Part shown: in pieces, positions 1 through 10,594 of the stretch
Numbering within the stretch: position 1 is the first letter of the stretch
Layout: every line of letters starts with the position of its first letter
NCBI GenBank assembly: GCA_029237695.1
Contig: CM055272.1
Span: forward strand, 10,838,042-10,902,041
Length of the DNA: 64,000 nt
DNA from: Conchocele bisecta
Lineage: Eukaryota > Mollusca > Bivalvia > Lucinida > Thyasiridae
Reading direction: 5' to 3'
Translations under genes and position numbers: made by a program
The notes under the pieces: model-generated
Told to the model about the DNA's origin: nothing
The model's database searches: none
What the model saw: the letters and a program-made list of their open reading frames with translations, nothing else

Positions 1-793
1 GGTACCACTACCAGCATCGAGGCCGAACGAGTCGCGGAAGCTCTCGTGGATATGTTCAGTAGACTGGGTATCCCCGAGGAGATGCTCACCGATCGGGGTA
101 GTCAATTTACGTCGGCAGTCATGGAGGAAGTTAGTAGATTGTTATCGCTGAGAACAATTAACCACGACACCGTACCACCCACAGTGTAACGGTCTCGTGG
201 AACGGTTCAATGGTACGTTAAAGCAAATGCTTCGTAGAATGGCAAGCGAACGTCCCAAAGATTGGGACAAATACATTAACGCGCTCTTATTCGCGTATCG
301 CGAAGTCCCTCAAGAAAGTTTGGCTTTCTCACCGTTTGAACTATTGTACGGAAGGACCGTTCGGGGTCCGATGAGCATACTAAGAGATCTGTGGTCCGAG
401 AAGGACATAGAGGACAACGTCAAAACGACGTATCAGTACGTCCTAGACTTGCGCGAACGGCTCGAGAAAACGTGCGAAATCGCGCATGAGAACTTGAAGA
501 GTGCGTCCAAAAAGTACGCAAAGTACTACAACCGTAAGACCCGTAGTAGGCAGTATGCAGTGGCAGATCAGGTACTTGTACTACTACCGACAGACAACAA
601 CAAATTGCTTCTTAGGTGGAAGGGACCATACCCCATAACAGAGGTAGTTAATGAGTGGGACTATAGAGTTGACATGGGAGGGAAGTTGAAAACCTTTCAT
701 GCAAACATGTTAAAGAGGTACGAGACTAGGCCTGAGCACCCGGGGAAGGGAATACTCACTGTAATAAATGCGGCCGTGATAGAAGACACATAG
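1..793 (+). pseudogene. Integrase core plus GPY/F module, frameshifted
   Basis: Frame 1 carries the second catalytic aspartate in LTDRGSQFTS (codon 91-93). Frame 2 carries the catalytic glutamate in GLVERFNG (codon 200-202). Allowing one inserted base near 160, exactly 35 residues separate D and E, matching the DD35E spacing of retroviral-type integrases. Frame 1 runs into a stop at 187-189. Downstream, RWKGPYPITEV and FHANMLKRY form the C-terminal GPY/F module typical of Ty3/gypsy integrases. The 197-793 frame opens with GTG within the motif, so it has no genuine start. The first catalytic Asp and the zinc-binding domain lie left of the window. Family assignment is firm; activity is not expected. 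Confidence 0.9.
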
Positions 794-876
794 AGGGGGA
801 TCCTAGTCCAAGTGGGTGTAGTGCCGAAGAAAACATGTTATGTCCCAGGGATTAGAGTCCGATACGGAGAGCAAAG

Positions 877-1141
877 TTGACCTGTCGCCCTGATTTAGGC
901 AAGAAACAAAAGACGCAGGTCAAAGAGATCTTACGGGAATTCACCCATGTCCTGAGGGACGCACCAGGACACACCCATATAGAGAAACATGAGATAAAGT
1001 TGTCAACGCAAGACCCATTAAGAATTAGGGGGTACCCTATCCCATTTAAGGTCAGGGAAACAGTCAGCCAGAATGCGTATTGTCGCGATAAAAGGGGCCG
1101 ACAATCTGGGGGCAGACCACCTGAGCAGGATATCTGGGTAG
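877..1141 (+). pseudogene. RT N-terminal edge fused by deletion to RNase H C-terminus
   Basis: The frame from 877 reads EILREFTHVLRDAPGHTH, then HEIKLSTQDPLRIRGYPIPF, the conserved stretch just before the RT palm in Ty3/gypsy pol (PG.T..EH.I...P.R..PYPIP). The similarity stops around 1062. In another frame, 1079-1141 encodes IKGADNLGADHLSRISG and a stop, which resembles the RNase H tail motif (GKDN..ADALSR). RT fingers, palm with the catalytic YxDD box, thumb and most of RNase H are therefore deleted. The junction supports an ancestral INT-RT-RH order. A reading-frame shift accompanies the deletion. Confidence 0.75.
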
Positions 1142-1198
1142 ATTCAGCTGTGCCAACGTGTCTCGCGATTATGCACGAAAGTGTAAACACTTTTTGTT

Positions 1199-1210
1199 TA
1201 GGGGGGAGAT
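1199..1210 (+). other. Polypurine tract
   Basis: A purine run AGGGGGGAGA follows the pol remnant and sits immediately before TGTCGCGTGACACG, the expected arrangement of a plus-strand primer next to a 3' LTR beginning with TG. Confidence 0.6.
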
Positions 1211-1308
1211 ATGTCGCGTGACACGTGTATTCTTGTACATTCTGGATTCCGTATAATTGTATATTTGTGATGTGTGGTACTGTGTTGTATTGTTGTGCGT
1301 ATTATTGG

Positions 1309-1377
1309 TTTCACATCCCTGTGATTCCACATACCTGTGGTTTCACACACCTGTGGTTTTTGCACACCTGTGGTTTG
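1309..1377 (+). repeat. Short tandem repeat, ~18-bp unit
   Basis: CACACCTGTGGTTT-like units are repeated about four times with drift, inside the LTR-like region. Confidence 0.6.
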
Positions 1378-2197
1378 GCATGTACATTTGCCATGTACAA
1401 TGTGCATGTAATAAGGGGGCTTATGTTGTATTGGTGGAAATACGTTTATGCGTGTCATTTTTGCGGATTTTTATATACGTCTATTTTATGAGCAATGTTT
1501 TACTGATGTCACGCCATATTTGCCACAGACTATGCATGTGTGTGGTAGAGAACTCGTTGACTGCGTGTGCTGGTTTCGCTAGGGAAAAGATACCTTTTAG
1601 TATTACGGATGTCCACTGTCCGTCGCCAGCCGAGTTTGTCCGCGTGTCAGTGTTTCACCATATAAGGGACCTTCTGTAGGTGAAGCCAGTATACAGCGCA
1701 GACCATACCATGGTCTGCCCTGTTATGTATGCTACGGGTTAGTGTTTCATCATAGCCTGGTACTGGCCAACACGGATATATTAGATCCCATAATGGTGAT
1801 GTTTTGTGTCGTGATATTTCCGTAAATGACCACGATATTTGAGTTTAGTATGTGCTACACTCTCATTTGAGTGTATAGCCGTAGGACCGTTATGGAGGGG
1901 TTTGGCGGGGCCAAGAAGCGACCTTCGCATTGTCGAGACCAGTCGAGTAGATTTCGGATTATGAGATCTGGGTCTATAGTGAGCAGATTTATGGTAGTGT
2001 GGGGTATACCATGTTGGATGGTATTTATTCCACGAGGGCTGTACACTGTTTGGTTGAATTTAAGGCGTGGGAACATATATTTATGCCAAATATAACCCAT
2101 GGGTGACATGGCAAAAGCCATGGTTTTGTAGTATTTATGTGAGATGTCGTACGAGGGGTAGCATATCCATTATTCCGTGCATGGTTTCACTGGTGCG

Positions 2198-2205
2198 TAT
2201 ATAAG
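2198..2205 (+). promoter_or_regulatory. TATA box of LTR-like region
   Basis: TATATAAG lies in GCGTATATAAGCGATG, a core-promoter-like context upstream of the poly(A) signal. A second candidate is ATATAAGG near 1661. Confidence 0.4.
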
Positions 2206-2746
2206 CGATGTCTCGCTATGTGTTGGCGGGACACATATATTCTGGTTACAGAAGACTAGTACTGTATTCACCAGTGACACGGAGGATTTTGTATGTACCT
2301 AGAACATTTTATTTCAGCTGTGATTTGCCGCTGTCGATTCCCGTTTTAGTCTGTTGTGCATCATGTCTGTCTGTCTGTGCGTATTCGTCCAGTAATTGGA
2401 GACTCATTTCATTTTTGTAGCCTCTTGAGAACGCTCCAGCGAGCCACATTGGACGTTTTGGTCCACTCGTTTGAGGGCAGACCCCAGTCAGTGCAGAGTA
2501 TCGGGTCGTCCGAGTGTCCGTACGTCTGTCTGGCGCAGTGTGTGTAGCAGCTCCGGGTACAGGCCTGTATAGAGCAGTGTGTGATAGCTACCTCGCGTTC
2601 AGCAGACAGTCACAGCCATAGTTTAGTGAAGTGAAACGCCATACACACATATCATATCATTATACTACCACCGAGTTGAATGTCACCTAAGTGAAACTTT
2701 TCCCGGCGTCTTAGCCAACGTGATAATCGCCATTTTGTATTATATC

Positions 2747-2935
2747 GGAACTTTACATCCGGTCTACCACTTCCGGTATTACAACCCATTGATTCACCAT
2801 GGATACTTTACATCCGGTCTACCACATCCGGGTTGCTACAGTCGAGTGATACCATAGGAACTTTACATCTGGTCCACCATTTTCCTGGAGATAATACTAC
2901 CTGTGGAACTTTACTTCCGGGAACCAGCTTCCGGA
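2747..2935 (+). repeat. Tandem repeat, four ~50-58 bp units
   Basis: Four units begin GGAACTTTACATCCGGT or close variants (about 2747, 2804, 2858 and 2905) and continue with CCACTTCCGG-like sequence. Each unit holds CCGG-type and TTCCGG (ETS-like) motifs. Confidence 0.7.
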
Positions 2936-3948
2936 ACATTATCGTTATTGACTATCATGTGATGTAACCACATCAGACTTTGACTTTGAAATTCATACTT
3001 TGGAAATATATTGCATAGGCAATACATATATACTTTGATAGTGTATGGTAATACTCCTATCATGGCATATCATGCTAAAGGATTGTAGTAAGACTACATA
3101 TATTGTTTATGGATTAATCCACTTGAAGTTGGATTATAGCCATATTGTTGACTAGACCTCATATTGCGGGTGAGGCAGACCTTGGGACCTTGATACTCAG
3201 AGGTTACACTATCTATTGAGATACGCCAGCACTGGGGTAGCTCAGATGATTGTCATTTGTCTTCCAATGTTCGTTATGCCATGTTATACTTGTATGTTAT
3301 TTCACTTTGATTAGCGATCATCAAAGTACTTGTGCATTCATACTATTGTCCACTACGGGACCATTGAGATACCACATACCGAGTTATTCGTCTATAAGCT
3401 TTTAAGTTGCGTTAAAGTATAACAGTCGATTGGCTTACAACCTTGTAGTAATTGAATAGTATCATGCACAGTACAGTGATGTTCGCATATCAATGTATCA
3501 TGTATTCCTGTGTTCCCCATGTAATATAGTGTACATTATAAGTGATTAAGTGACTAAGTGTACTTATCTACGCTGGCCTATCCCTTACACTTCAACTGCA
3601 TTGTTACCACTTTTCGTTCGTCAGATCAAGCTATATTGGCCATAACGTCATAACAATTGAAGTATACTTGGTTCATATGATAATTGGGGGAGACAATTTG
3701 TCTCGATCATTCCTGACCTTGGTAATGACCTTGACAATGCGGTGTCAATGTAATGTAAGTGGAGACAATTTATATGAACCTCGCGATTATGAAAGTGCTA
3801 AGGTGTCACAGTTAGGTCATAACAAAAAGTATTTTGGTTCTTAGACACAGGGTGTGCAGAATGTGACGCGGGGCAGTTATATTTGTTTGTATGAGATCGC
3901 CAGATGCACTTTGAATGTCACTTGCACATGTGGGTCACATATATGTTT

Positions 3949-3954
3949 AATAAA
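3949..3954 (+). terminator. Poly(A) signal AATAAA of LTR-like region
   Basis: Canonical AATAAA in GTTTAATAAAGCTACT, 1.75 kb downstream of the TATA box. Confidence 0.4.
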
Positions 3955-4235
3955 GCTACTATAACCTCTTTAGATGTGAAAAATCAATAGATTTTCCTCA
4001 TATATGATTGATATAGAATATTTTTGAAGGGTAGTGCTTTGATCGATCATGTGGCAAATTTACAATATGTTCTTATTTGTCGATGGCAAAAAAATGCTAA
4101 AACGTGCAGGGATTTTTCTCACGCGGCGGTATCTGAGAATCAAAGTTCTATTTTTATGGCCTTGTAAGGATATGTAGACCTTTTAAGCATGCATGACTGT
4201 CCGGTTTTTGCTTGGATATATGCCCACTTGCAAAA

Positions 4236-4610
4236 CTGTTTGTTTATTTGTTTGTTCATTGGTGTTTAACGGCCTATCAACAGTTAAGGTCATTTAAGGC
4301 CGAGCCAACGGGTTCGATCCTGTATTCAACCTGCTACACTGGGGGGGAAAATCCGAAAATCAAAACAGAATATTTGCATCGAAAAAAAATATATTCAGCC
4401 ATGAAATTAGAATAACCTGACCTGTTGCCAGGTCCATACCACACCAAAGTCACTTGGCCCTTTCCCCTAAAATAGGATTATGAATAATCGTAATACTCAC
4501 ATAAGGGGTATAACCAGATTCAACTGTCACATACAAGAATGTCTCAGGTTGGGATTCCGGTAAGGATGAATCCCGATCGTTAAATTACCCATCGCATGCT
4601 CCCACCTGCC
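4236..4610 (+). repeat. Interspersed repeat P, copy 1 (uninterrupted)
   Basis: The left part begins with a TGTTTATTTG run and CGGCCTATCAACAG. GGTTCGATCC at 4311-4320 matches a pol III box B. The right part ends near CCCACCTGCC. A second copy at 51070-51779 aligns throughout apart from an inserted MITE and a short divergent stretch. Partial copies lie at 12519-12595 and 63640-63950. No clear box A is seen, so SINE status is unproven. A seven-G run precedes AAAATCC here; the same spot is hugely expanded at 63.7 kb. Confidence 0.7.
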
Positions 4611-4624
4611 AACCACACAATACT

Positions 4625-5142
4625 ATATGATTGCCCTCACAACCGCGTCTGCTGGGAAAGCAGGCTCAACAAAACATGAACACTTTTGGTCATAACCACA
4701 TATAATATTCATCATTTCAAAGTTTTCATATCTGCTAGAAAAAATAGAAATGGACGCTTGTCGACAAGCGCATGTGTATCCCCCTCCCCAGATACACAAG
4801 TAGTTTGAAAAAAGGGTGTTTGAGTTATGCTCCGGAGACAAAATCAGTGCGCTGAAAAACAAAGGGAGATAACTAAAAAATTAGTGATGCAAGAGATGTC
4901 ATTCTTGCGTGACACACCTTTAGGGTCGTCGTCTATGCATGTGCAAAGTTTCATGAAAGTATTCCAAAGGGTGTTCGAGTTATGCTCATTACATAAAATC
5001 AGTGCACAAAACAACAAAGGGAGATAACTGAGAAATTAACGACGCAAGAGTTGTCATTCTTGCGCGCGACACATCTTTGGGTCGTGGTCAATGTGCTCCG
5101 GACACGAAAACAGTGCATGAAACAACAAAGGGAGATAAGTAA
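4625..5142. repeat. ~155-170 bp tandem units after a perfect palindrome
   Basis: A perfect 16-bp palindrome CGCTTGTCGACAAGCG (4755-4770) precedes about three diverged units containing AAAGGGAGATAACT, GATGCAAGAG and ATTCTTGCGTGACACA-like blocks (4811, 4967 and 5040-5140). The hairpin followed by a tandem core resembles the HINE-like plan, but no 3' partner repeat was found. Confidence 0.55.
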
Positions 5143-5225
5143 ACAAGAATTCCGCGGAATCAAATGCCTCGCCTTGTCCCTCCTTAACCTCGAGCCTGGG
5201 CCCGAAAGCAATTTTCACTGGCCCG
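5143..5225 (+). mobile_element. HINE-like family J, 5' end fragment
   Basis: ACAAGAATTCCGCGGAATC is an ACAAGA end followed by the hairpin ATTCCGCGGAAT, then CAAATGCCTCGCC. The layout matches family C at 16948, whose hairpin is CTCCGCGGAG. Only the terminal part is present. Confidence 0.5.
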
Positions 5226-5235
5226 AACATATTAT

Positions 5236-5301
5236 ACAATTATTGACTAGTGAGCCATAGAATATCAGATTATATTCTATGGCTCACTAGTCAATAATTG
5301 T
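5236..5301. repeat. Perfect 30-bp-arm palindrome
   Basis: Arms 5236-5265 and 5272-5301 are exact reverse complements separated by CAGATT. The arms carry TTGACTAGTGAGCCATAG. Confidence 0.95.
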
Positions 5302-5382
5302 TTTATTATATGATAATAGTCTGTATATAGCACTTACGACCTTATGCTACTAGACAAAAATTGAAAAAGAATTTGAAGAAAA

Positions 5383-6425
5383 ACAAGAGCTGTAGGAGAA
5401 CAGCATAGCTCGACTACGAGGGTTGTTGATGTACACATAGCTGACAAACAAGGTGGCTGCGGCCTGCATAAAAACCTTAACCAAGGTTGACTAAAAACCG
5501 TGTTGGAAAAACCATTATCCGAAGGAAATTAAGTAAGTAATTCGAGGTTAAATGTAGGTCAATGTCAGATATAGGTCAGGGGTTATTGATGTACATCATT
5601 AGGAGATGAAGTTTTCCTTTCCAAGTATGGTTGCTGCAGGCCCAGGAGTATTCCATATACAAGCTTGACTAAAAACCTTAACCAAGGGGAAATAACTAAG
5701 TAATCCAAGGATAAAAGTAGGTCAAGGTCAAATATAGGTCAGGGATTATTGATGTACATCACTAGGAGATGAAGTTGTCCAAGTATGGTTGATGTAAGCC
5801 CAGGAGTATTCCATATACAAGCATGACTATATAAACATTAACCAAGAAATTCAAGGTTAAATGTAGGTGAAGGTAAAATATAGGTCAGGGGTTATTGATG
5901 TACATCCCTATGAGAAAAAGTTATCCGAGTATGGTGTCTGTATGCACAATAGTATTCCATCTACAAGCTTGACTAAAAACCTTAACCAAGGTTGACTAAA
6001 AACCTTAACCAAGGGGAATTAACTAAGTAATTCAAGAGGAAATGTAGGTCAAGGTCAAATATAGATCAGGGGTTATTGATGTACATCCCTATGAGAAAAG
6101 GTTGTCCAAGTATGGTGTCTGTATGCACAATAGTATTCCATGTACAAGCTTGACTAAAAACCTTAACCAAGGTTGACTAAAAACCTTAACCAAGGGGAAT
6201 TAACTAAGTAATTCAAGAGGAAATGTAGGTCAAGGTCAAATATAGATCAGGGGTTATTGATGTACATCACTAGGAGATGAAGTTGTCCAAGTATGGTGGG
6301 TGTAGGGCCAGAAGTATTCCATATACAAGGTTGACTAAAAACCTTAACCAAGGCGTGACGTGACGCCGACGCCGACGCCGACGCCGGGGTGACAACATAA
6401 ACTCTACGAATAGTCGAGCTAAAAA
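5383..6425 (+). mobile_element. HINE-like family B, copy 1
   Basis: The left end is ACAAGAG, then the hairpin GCTGTAGGAGAACAGC, then the subterminal repeat TAGCTCGACTA. The right end holds its exact partner TAGTCGAGCTA followed by AAAA. The core has about five tandem units of 145-182 bp marked by GGGGTTATTGATGTACATC (near 5578, 5743, 5886, 6068 and 6250). A GACGCC simple repeat (6358-6384) precedes the right end. I infer a non-autonomous Helentron-type element with a satellite core; no coding capacity is visible. Confidence 0.75.
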
Positions 6426-6509
6426 TGGGCAACTACTGTTAACTCTTTGCATGAGAAAATTTGTCGGATATAAATAGTTAAAATATATCATATTTTCTAT
6501 AACTTTCTA

Positions 6510-7680
6510 TAACTTCCTGACAAAATTCTCTATCTCGGCCTCGCTGACAGTTCTCGGCTATCTGGTCAACTAAGAGAGCTATAGGCATTTGAAGTTGAAA
6601 AATGTACATACTTTTCAACGATTTTGCCGAATTTTTGCCGAATTTCGGCTGATAATGGGTGGTCTTTACAAACGTTTTCCAATTTGTACAGTAATGTCAG
6701 CAACATAATTTCTTGCCAGTGTGATAGGGGAGTGTCAGGCGCATAAAAGATGATAATTTTCAGAGCTCTATCTTGACTACTTCCAGTTCTATTGGATGTC
6801 AAAGATGAACGTCTATTTTTCAAGTTTTCAAAATAGAGCAAACGGATGTGAAGTCAGCTTCGTTATTTATCAATAGATTTCAAAATTTCTTGCTGCGGTC
6901 GATATTTCAGTCCTTTAGCTAAAACTTTCGCTTTGTGCCCGGCCTATGGTGAAAAACAAACGAAAACTTCACTGGCGGAATATTGCATATTTCCGTTTTA
7001 TTAGGTGTATTTACAAATGGCGTAAACTGCCATTTAAGGGCGATAACTATCGAAAAATAATCATCCGCTGACTTACGGGCTCCCTCCATCTACACCAAAC
7101 CGCTGGTCGGATCGACTTCAAATTTTGCATACCGATTCGGATCAAGTGTGAGCAGAGACTCAGAGATTTTCAGATATCTTTTAATGCTGCTTTCCACGAA
7201 AACGGAAGTGACGTCATACTTCCTATAACTTCCTTATTTTCCAACCGATTTCAAGAATTCTTTTTGCATTGGAAAGCTGACAAAATTCTCTATCTCAGAT
7301 TCACTGACAGTTTTCGGCTATCTGCTCAAATAAAAGATCTATATGCATTTAAATTTGAAAAATGTACATACTTTTCAACGATTTTGCCGAATTTCGGCTG
7401 ATAACGGGTGGTCTTTACAAACATTTTCCAATTTGTACAGTACTGTCAGCAACACAATTTCTTGCCAGGGTGATAGGGGAGTGTCAGCCGCATGAAAGAT
7501 GATAATTTTCAGAGCTATATCTTGACTACTTACGGCTCTATTCGATGTCAAAGATGAACGTATTTTTTCAAGTTTTCAAACTAGAGCAAACGGATGTGAC
7601 GTCAGCTTCGTTATTTATCATTCGATTTCAATTGTTTTTGCTGTAGTCGATATTTCAGTCCTTTAGCTAAAACTTTGGCT
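6510..7680. repeat. Direct duplication of ~410 bp with ~760-bp period
   Basis: Sequence from TGACAAAATTCTCTATCTC (6518) to TTTAGCTAAAACTTT (about 6928) recurs from 7278 to about 7676 with roughly 90 percent identity by eye. Both copies contain TTTTGCCGAATTTCGGCTGA. The 6930-7270 spacer looks unique. No protein domain was recognised. Confidence 0.8.
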
Positions 7681-7745
7681 GAGGATCGAACCCGGTATCC
7701 CTCGCTCCGAGTCCATCGCTCTACCTCTAAGCTAACCGGCCCCAC
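7679..7745 (-). repeat. tRNA-derived SINE head
   Basis: The minus strand reads GGGGCCGGTTAGCTTAGAGG (box A-like) and GGGTTCGATCCTC (box B), spaced as in a tRNA. The anticodon arm and acceptor pairing are not tRNA-like enough to call a functional tRNA, so I read it as a SINE head or tRNA pseudogene. Confidence 0.65.
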
Positions 7746-8388
7746 ATCGGTGTGATGATGCGAACACAATAATGTTGGACTGTTCATTCTAAAACTTCAG
7801 AAATTCTTTTTGTAACCGATAGTTTACACCTTGGGCTAAAGCTTAGTTACACATGAAATCAATGTTTGAGGCTCAAACCGTTGATGCAGCTCAAGCTGCT
7901 CTAGTTAGAATTGAGTCCGGAGGATGCAATTCTAATGAAATTCCAAGACATACTTAGAGAGTGAAATAAGAAACATACTCATAACTTGTTGGATGTCATT
8001 TTCACCGCTAGCATGCAAAGAGTTAAGATGTGTTTTAATAGCAGAGAAATAACGAGTCACATTAAAAACTTATCAGGCATGATGCATGCTGCTGAAAGGG
8101 TTAATCATAATAGAACAAAGAATGGGGCATTTAAAAGCTAATCAACATTTCTTCTTTGTTGTTCTCCAAACTATCCAGGTGCGGATTCAGGATATCTGAC
8201 TTATATATAGGCTTCAACCTACGTTAATATTTTCTTTATTCCTCATCAGAAATATACCACAATTTGAACCCGCTCCCAGAGACAGTTCAAATGAGTTGTC
8301 ACAACATACAGCTTTGTTGAGAAAATAACTGGAGCAAGTGAGCAGAGGCTCACGGATACACCCAGACACCGCCTGGACCAACAAACAA
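7746..8388. other. No gene; part of a dispersed repeat at its right end
   Basis: Nothing coding is seen. The stretch 8328-8386 (GAGCAAGTGAGCAGAGGCTC ... CCGCCTGGACCAAC) has a relative at 50567-50820, where a SINE interrupts it. Confidence 0.6.
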
Positions 8389-8795
8389 CTACTGTCTGTT
8401 TCACGAAACCTGCCCAAATTTTACGGCCATATAAACAATTCAAAAACAATATTTTTTTCGATAATATAAAATTTTATCAAAATTTAAGAATGAGCCTTCT
8501 TTTTATTTTCTGAAATTTGGTCAAATATTGATTTTATTGCGAAAAAACAATTTCCCCATGTTAAATCCCCATAGACTGTCAATGGGGATTTAACATGTGG
8601 AAATGTTTTAGAATTTCAGAAATACAGGACAGATTTTCAAAATTTAACTTTTGTTTTCTTAGTTAGATCATTTCCAAGCTATCTAGCCAGGTTTTGGAGT
8701 CAATTTTCAATTTTTTTTGTTTTTTTGACTCCTCCCACAACTCCTCTGCCTCCTTTTCCCCCATGTTTGGGCAGGTTTCGTGAAACAGACAGTAG
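8389..8795. mobile_element. Long-TIR MITE (CTACTGTCTG family), copy 1
   Basis: Termini CTACTGTCTGTTTCACGAAA and its inverse at 8766-8795 are reverse complements over about 30 bp, including ACCTGCCC/GGGCAGGT. The 407-bp interior has an inverted centre around CCCCATGTTAAATCCCCAT. The second copy is at 50021-50566. Target duplication is unclear, so superfamily is not assigned. Confidence 0.85.
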
Positions 8796-8801
8796 ATATT
8801 A

Positions 8802-9740
8802 TGTTTGTAAAACATGGATATGCCCCCTTGGCATACTTAACTGTAAAATCTAGATGGTCGGTAAATCCGACAAAATTTAATGCTCCCCGATGACGCCTGG
8901 ATTGAAATTCAAAGTCCTTGACCCTGGGTATTGGTGTAGTATGCTTATTAATCACAATACATGGTGATCAATGTTTTTATGAAGTTTCACATCATAATCT
9001 CAATGGTAACAGAGATAAATTCTAGAAAGGTTTAACGCAATATTTTGTTTATTAGTCACAATATATATTTGGATGCTAATTTGAATTGAATTTGAAAAAC
9101 TACAAAAAGTTTAAAGTCATTTTATCTTTACCTTGGGCTCCTGGACAGCATGGGTAGGGTATACAATGAAAATATGGATGGTGATCAATGTGTATATGAA
9201 GTTTCAAGCTGATATCCCAAGCATTCACAGAGATATAGCAATTTGAAAAACTTTAAAACTCGGACGACGGACGCCGGACAAAGTGGTAACTATATGCATA
9301 AAAAGGTGAATGTCAAGTTAATGGTGGCATGAGTGTGTATCATAATGTCCAGGTGATTCAAGTGACCAAGTATTGAAGCAATCCTTCGTGTAATATTGAA
9401 GATTTGACATGATGGAGAAACTCTTACGGTACATATTTTTTGACGTAACAAAATGGCTAAGTGTTTCAGCGACAATTCGAAGATGACAAAGGTCAAGGTC
9501 ATGTTAATTGTGGTGCGAGTGTGTGACAAATGTTCAGGTGATTCAAGTGTCCTAGTATTGAAGTAATCCTTCGTGTAATATTGAAGATATTACAAGTTGG
9601 AGAAACTTGTACAAACTTTTTGACGTAAATGTACACGAATGGTGTTAGGTACCAATATATGGATGAACGGACGGATGGATGTACGGAACATCTAAGAGCA
9701 ATGCAATATGCCCCTTTTGCTATCGTATAGGGGGCATAAA
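8802..9740 (+). mobile_element. HINE-like family E, copy 1
   Basis: The left end has a TGTTTGTAAAACA hairpin, then TATGCCCCCT; the right end has AGGGGGCATA followed by AAA, an exact 10-bp inverted pair. Two or more tandem units in the core carry GTGTCCTAGTATTGAAG/CAATCCTTCGTGTAATATTG blocks (about 9360 and 9540). A GGACGGATGG simple repeat sits before the end. Confidence 0.65.
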
Positions 9741-9888
9741 AGCCTTAATGCAAATTTCAAAATGCTAAGTGTTACTGTTACAAACAGAAGGACGAACAGA
9801 GGTACAAACGGACGGAGGGATCACAGGAAGATCATAGGTGAAAACTATATATATACCCCTCGGACTACTTCGTAAGCCAGGAGTACAA
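9741..9888 (+). mobile_element. 3' remnant of another HINE-like element
   Basis: AACGGACGGAGG-type simple repeat is followed by a terminal hairpin-like stretch (TACCCCTCGG ... CCAGGAGTAC). The left half is missing. It is squeezed between families E and F. Confidence 0.4.
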
Positions 9889-10559
9889 ACTAGAAAATGT
9901 GTTCATAGAACACGGATGCCCCACATATTGCTTTGATTGTAAATGAGGCAAAATTCCAAGTCCAAAAGGGGGAGATAATCCATGGCAAGTGTCAAAGCAA
10001 AAATATAAATCACTTTGTCCATATACAAGGTGCATGATCACGTGGTTACAACAACAACGTCGCCCACTCCAAAGTAAGTATTATTTGATATTTTCCTTAA
10101 TATGCAACGGATTTTGATGAAATATGGCGCAGCAAACACGTCTTCATGAGATGCATTTGGTGGTCCAGGGAGTTTGTCACAGACTTATGTCATTTTTGCA
10201 AAGAATCAATTTCACTGTCAAAGACACGGAAATCGATTCTTCGCAAAAAACGACAGAAGTTTGAGCGAAAATACAGAGACCACCAAATACAGCTTAACAA
10301 GACGAGTTTGATGCGCCATATTTCATCAAAATCCGTTACGTAATAAGGACAATGTAAAACAATACGTACTTTCAATCGGATAGATTCTGGAAGTTTCAGT
10401 ACTTGTTGTTGTTGTTAGTTCCACATGATCATACACCTTGATATACACACCATAAAGAAGCTACATACCAAGCATCATCCTCCAGCTATTACAGTTTTAC
10501 AAGTTAAAAGGCAAAACGGTGAAATTCTAAGTCGAAAATGGTGAAATCATTCATGACCT

Positions 10560-10578
10560 GGGGGGGGGGGGGGGGGGG
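10560..10578 (+). repeat. Poly-G tract, 19 nt
   Basis: Nineteen Gs sit where other units of the same array have short G-rich sequence (CCGGGTGTCGAAT or CTTGGGGGCGAAT), so this is a local slippage expansion. Confidence 0.9.
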
Positions 10579-10594
10579 TCGAATAAAAAATCAA

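Larger units (their letters stand above)
1..1211 (+). mobile_element. Decayed Ty3/gypsy retrotransposon, 3' internal part, with INT-RT-RNaseH order
   Basis: Pieces of a Ty3/gypsy pol gene lie in this order: integrase (1-793), a linker, the N-terminal edge of reverse transcriptase (from 877), then the C-terminal tail of RNase H (1079-1141), a polypurine tract and an LTR-like start. Most Ty3/gypsy elements place integrase last. Integrase upstream of RT is the order known from the Gmr1-like group, so that affiliation is my inference. The copy is dead: it starts mid-integrase at the window edge, has a 1-bp frameshift near 160, and has lost nearly all of RT and RNase H between about 1062 and 1075. 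Confidence 0.8.
1212..3990 (+). repeat. LTR-like region, left end clear, right end unresolved
   Basis: The left boundary TGTCGCGTG follows the polypurine tract. Inside are a TATA box (2198-2205) and a poly(A) signal AATAAA (3949-3954), as expected for U3-R-U5. At about 2.7 kb it would be a long LTR. No second LTR is in the window and I could not find a CA end with a target duplication, so the right end is a guess and flanking host DNA may be included. Short open frames here have no recognisable domain. Confidence 0.4.

Noticed and set aside
1..1211. Steamer-like or other infectious-type retroelement
   Set aside because: The pol order is integrase before RT, unlike Steamer-type elements, no envelope-like frame is present, and the copy is frameshifted and mostly deleted.
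1257..1679. 140-codon frame (and 88- and 86-codon neighbours) as genes
   Set aside because: They lie in the LTR-like region over short tandem repeats, have no domain and overlap each other on both strands.
7679..7745. Functional tRNA gene (also 50745-50815)
   Set aside because: Boxes A and B are present, but the cloverleaf pairing and anticodon loop are poor and one copy carries a SINE body with target duplications.
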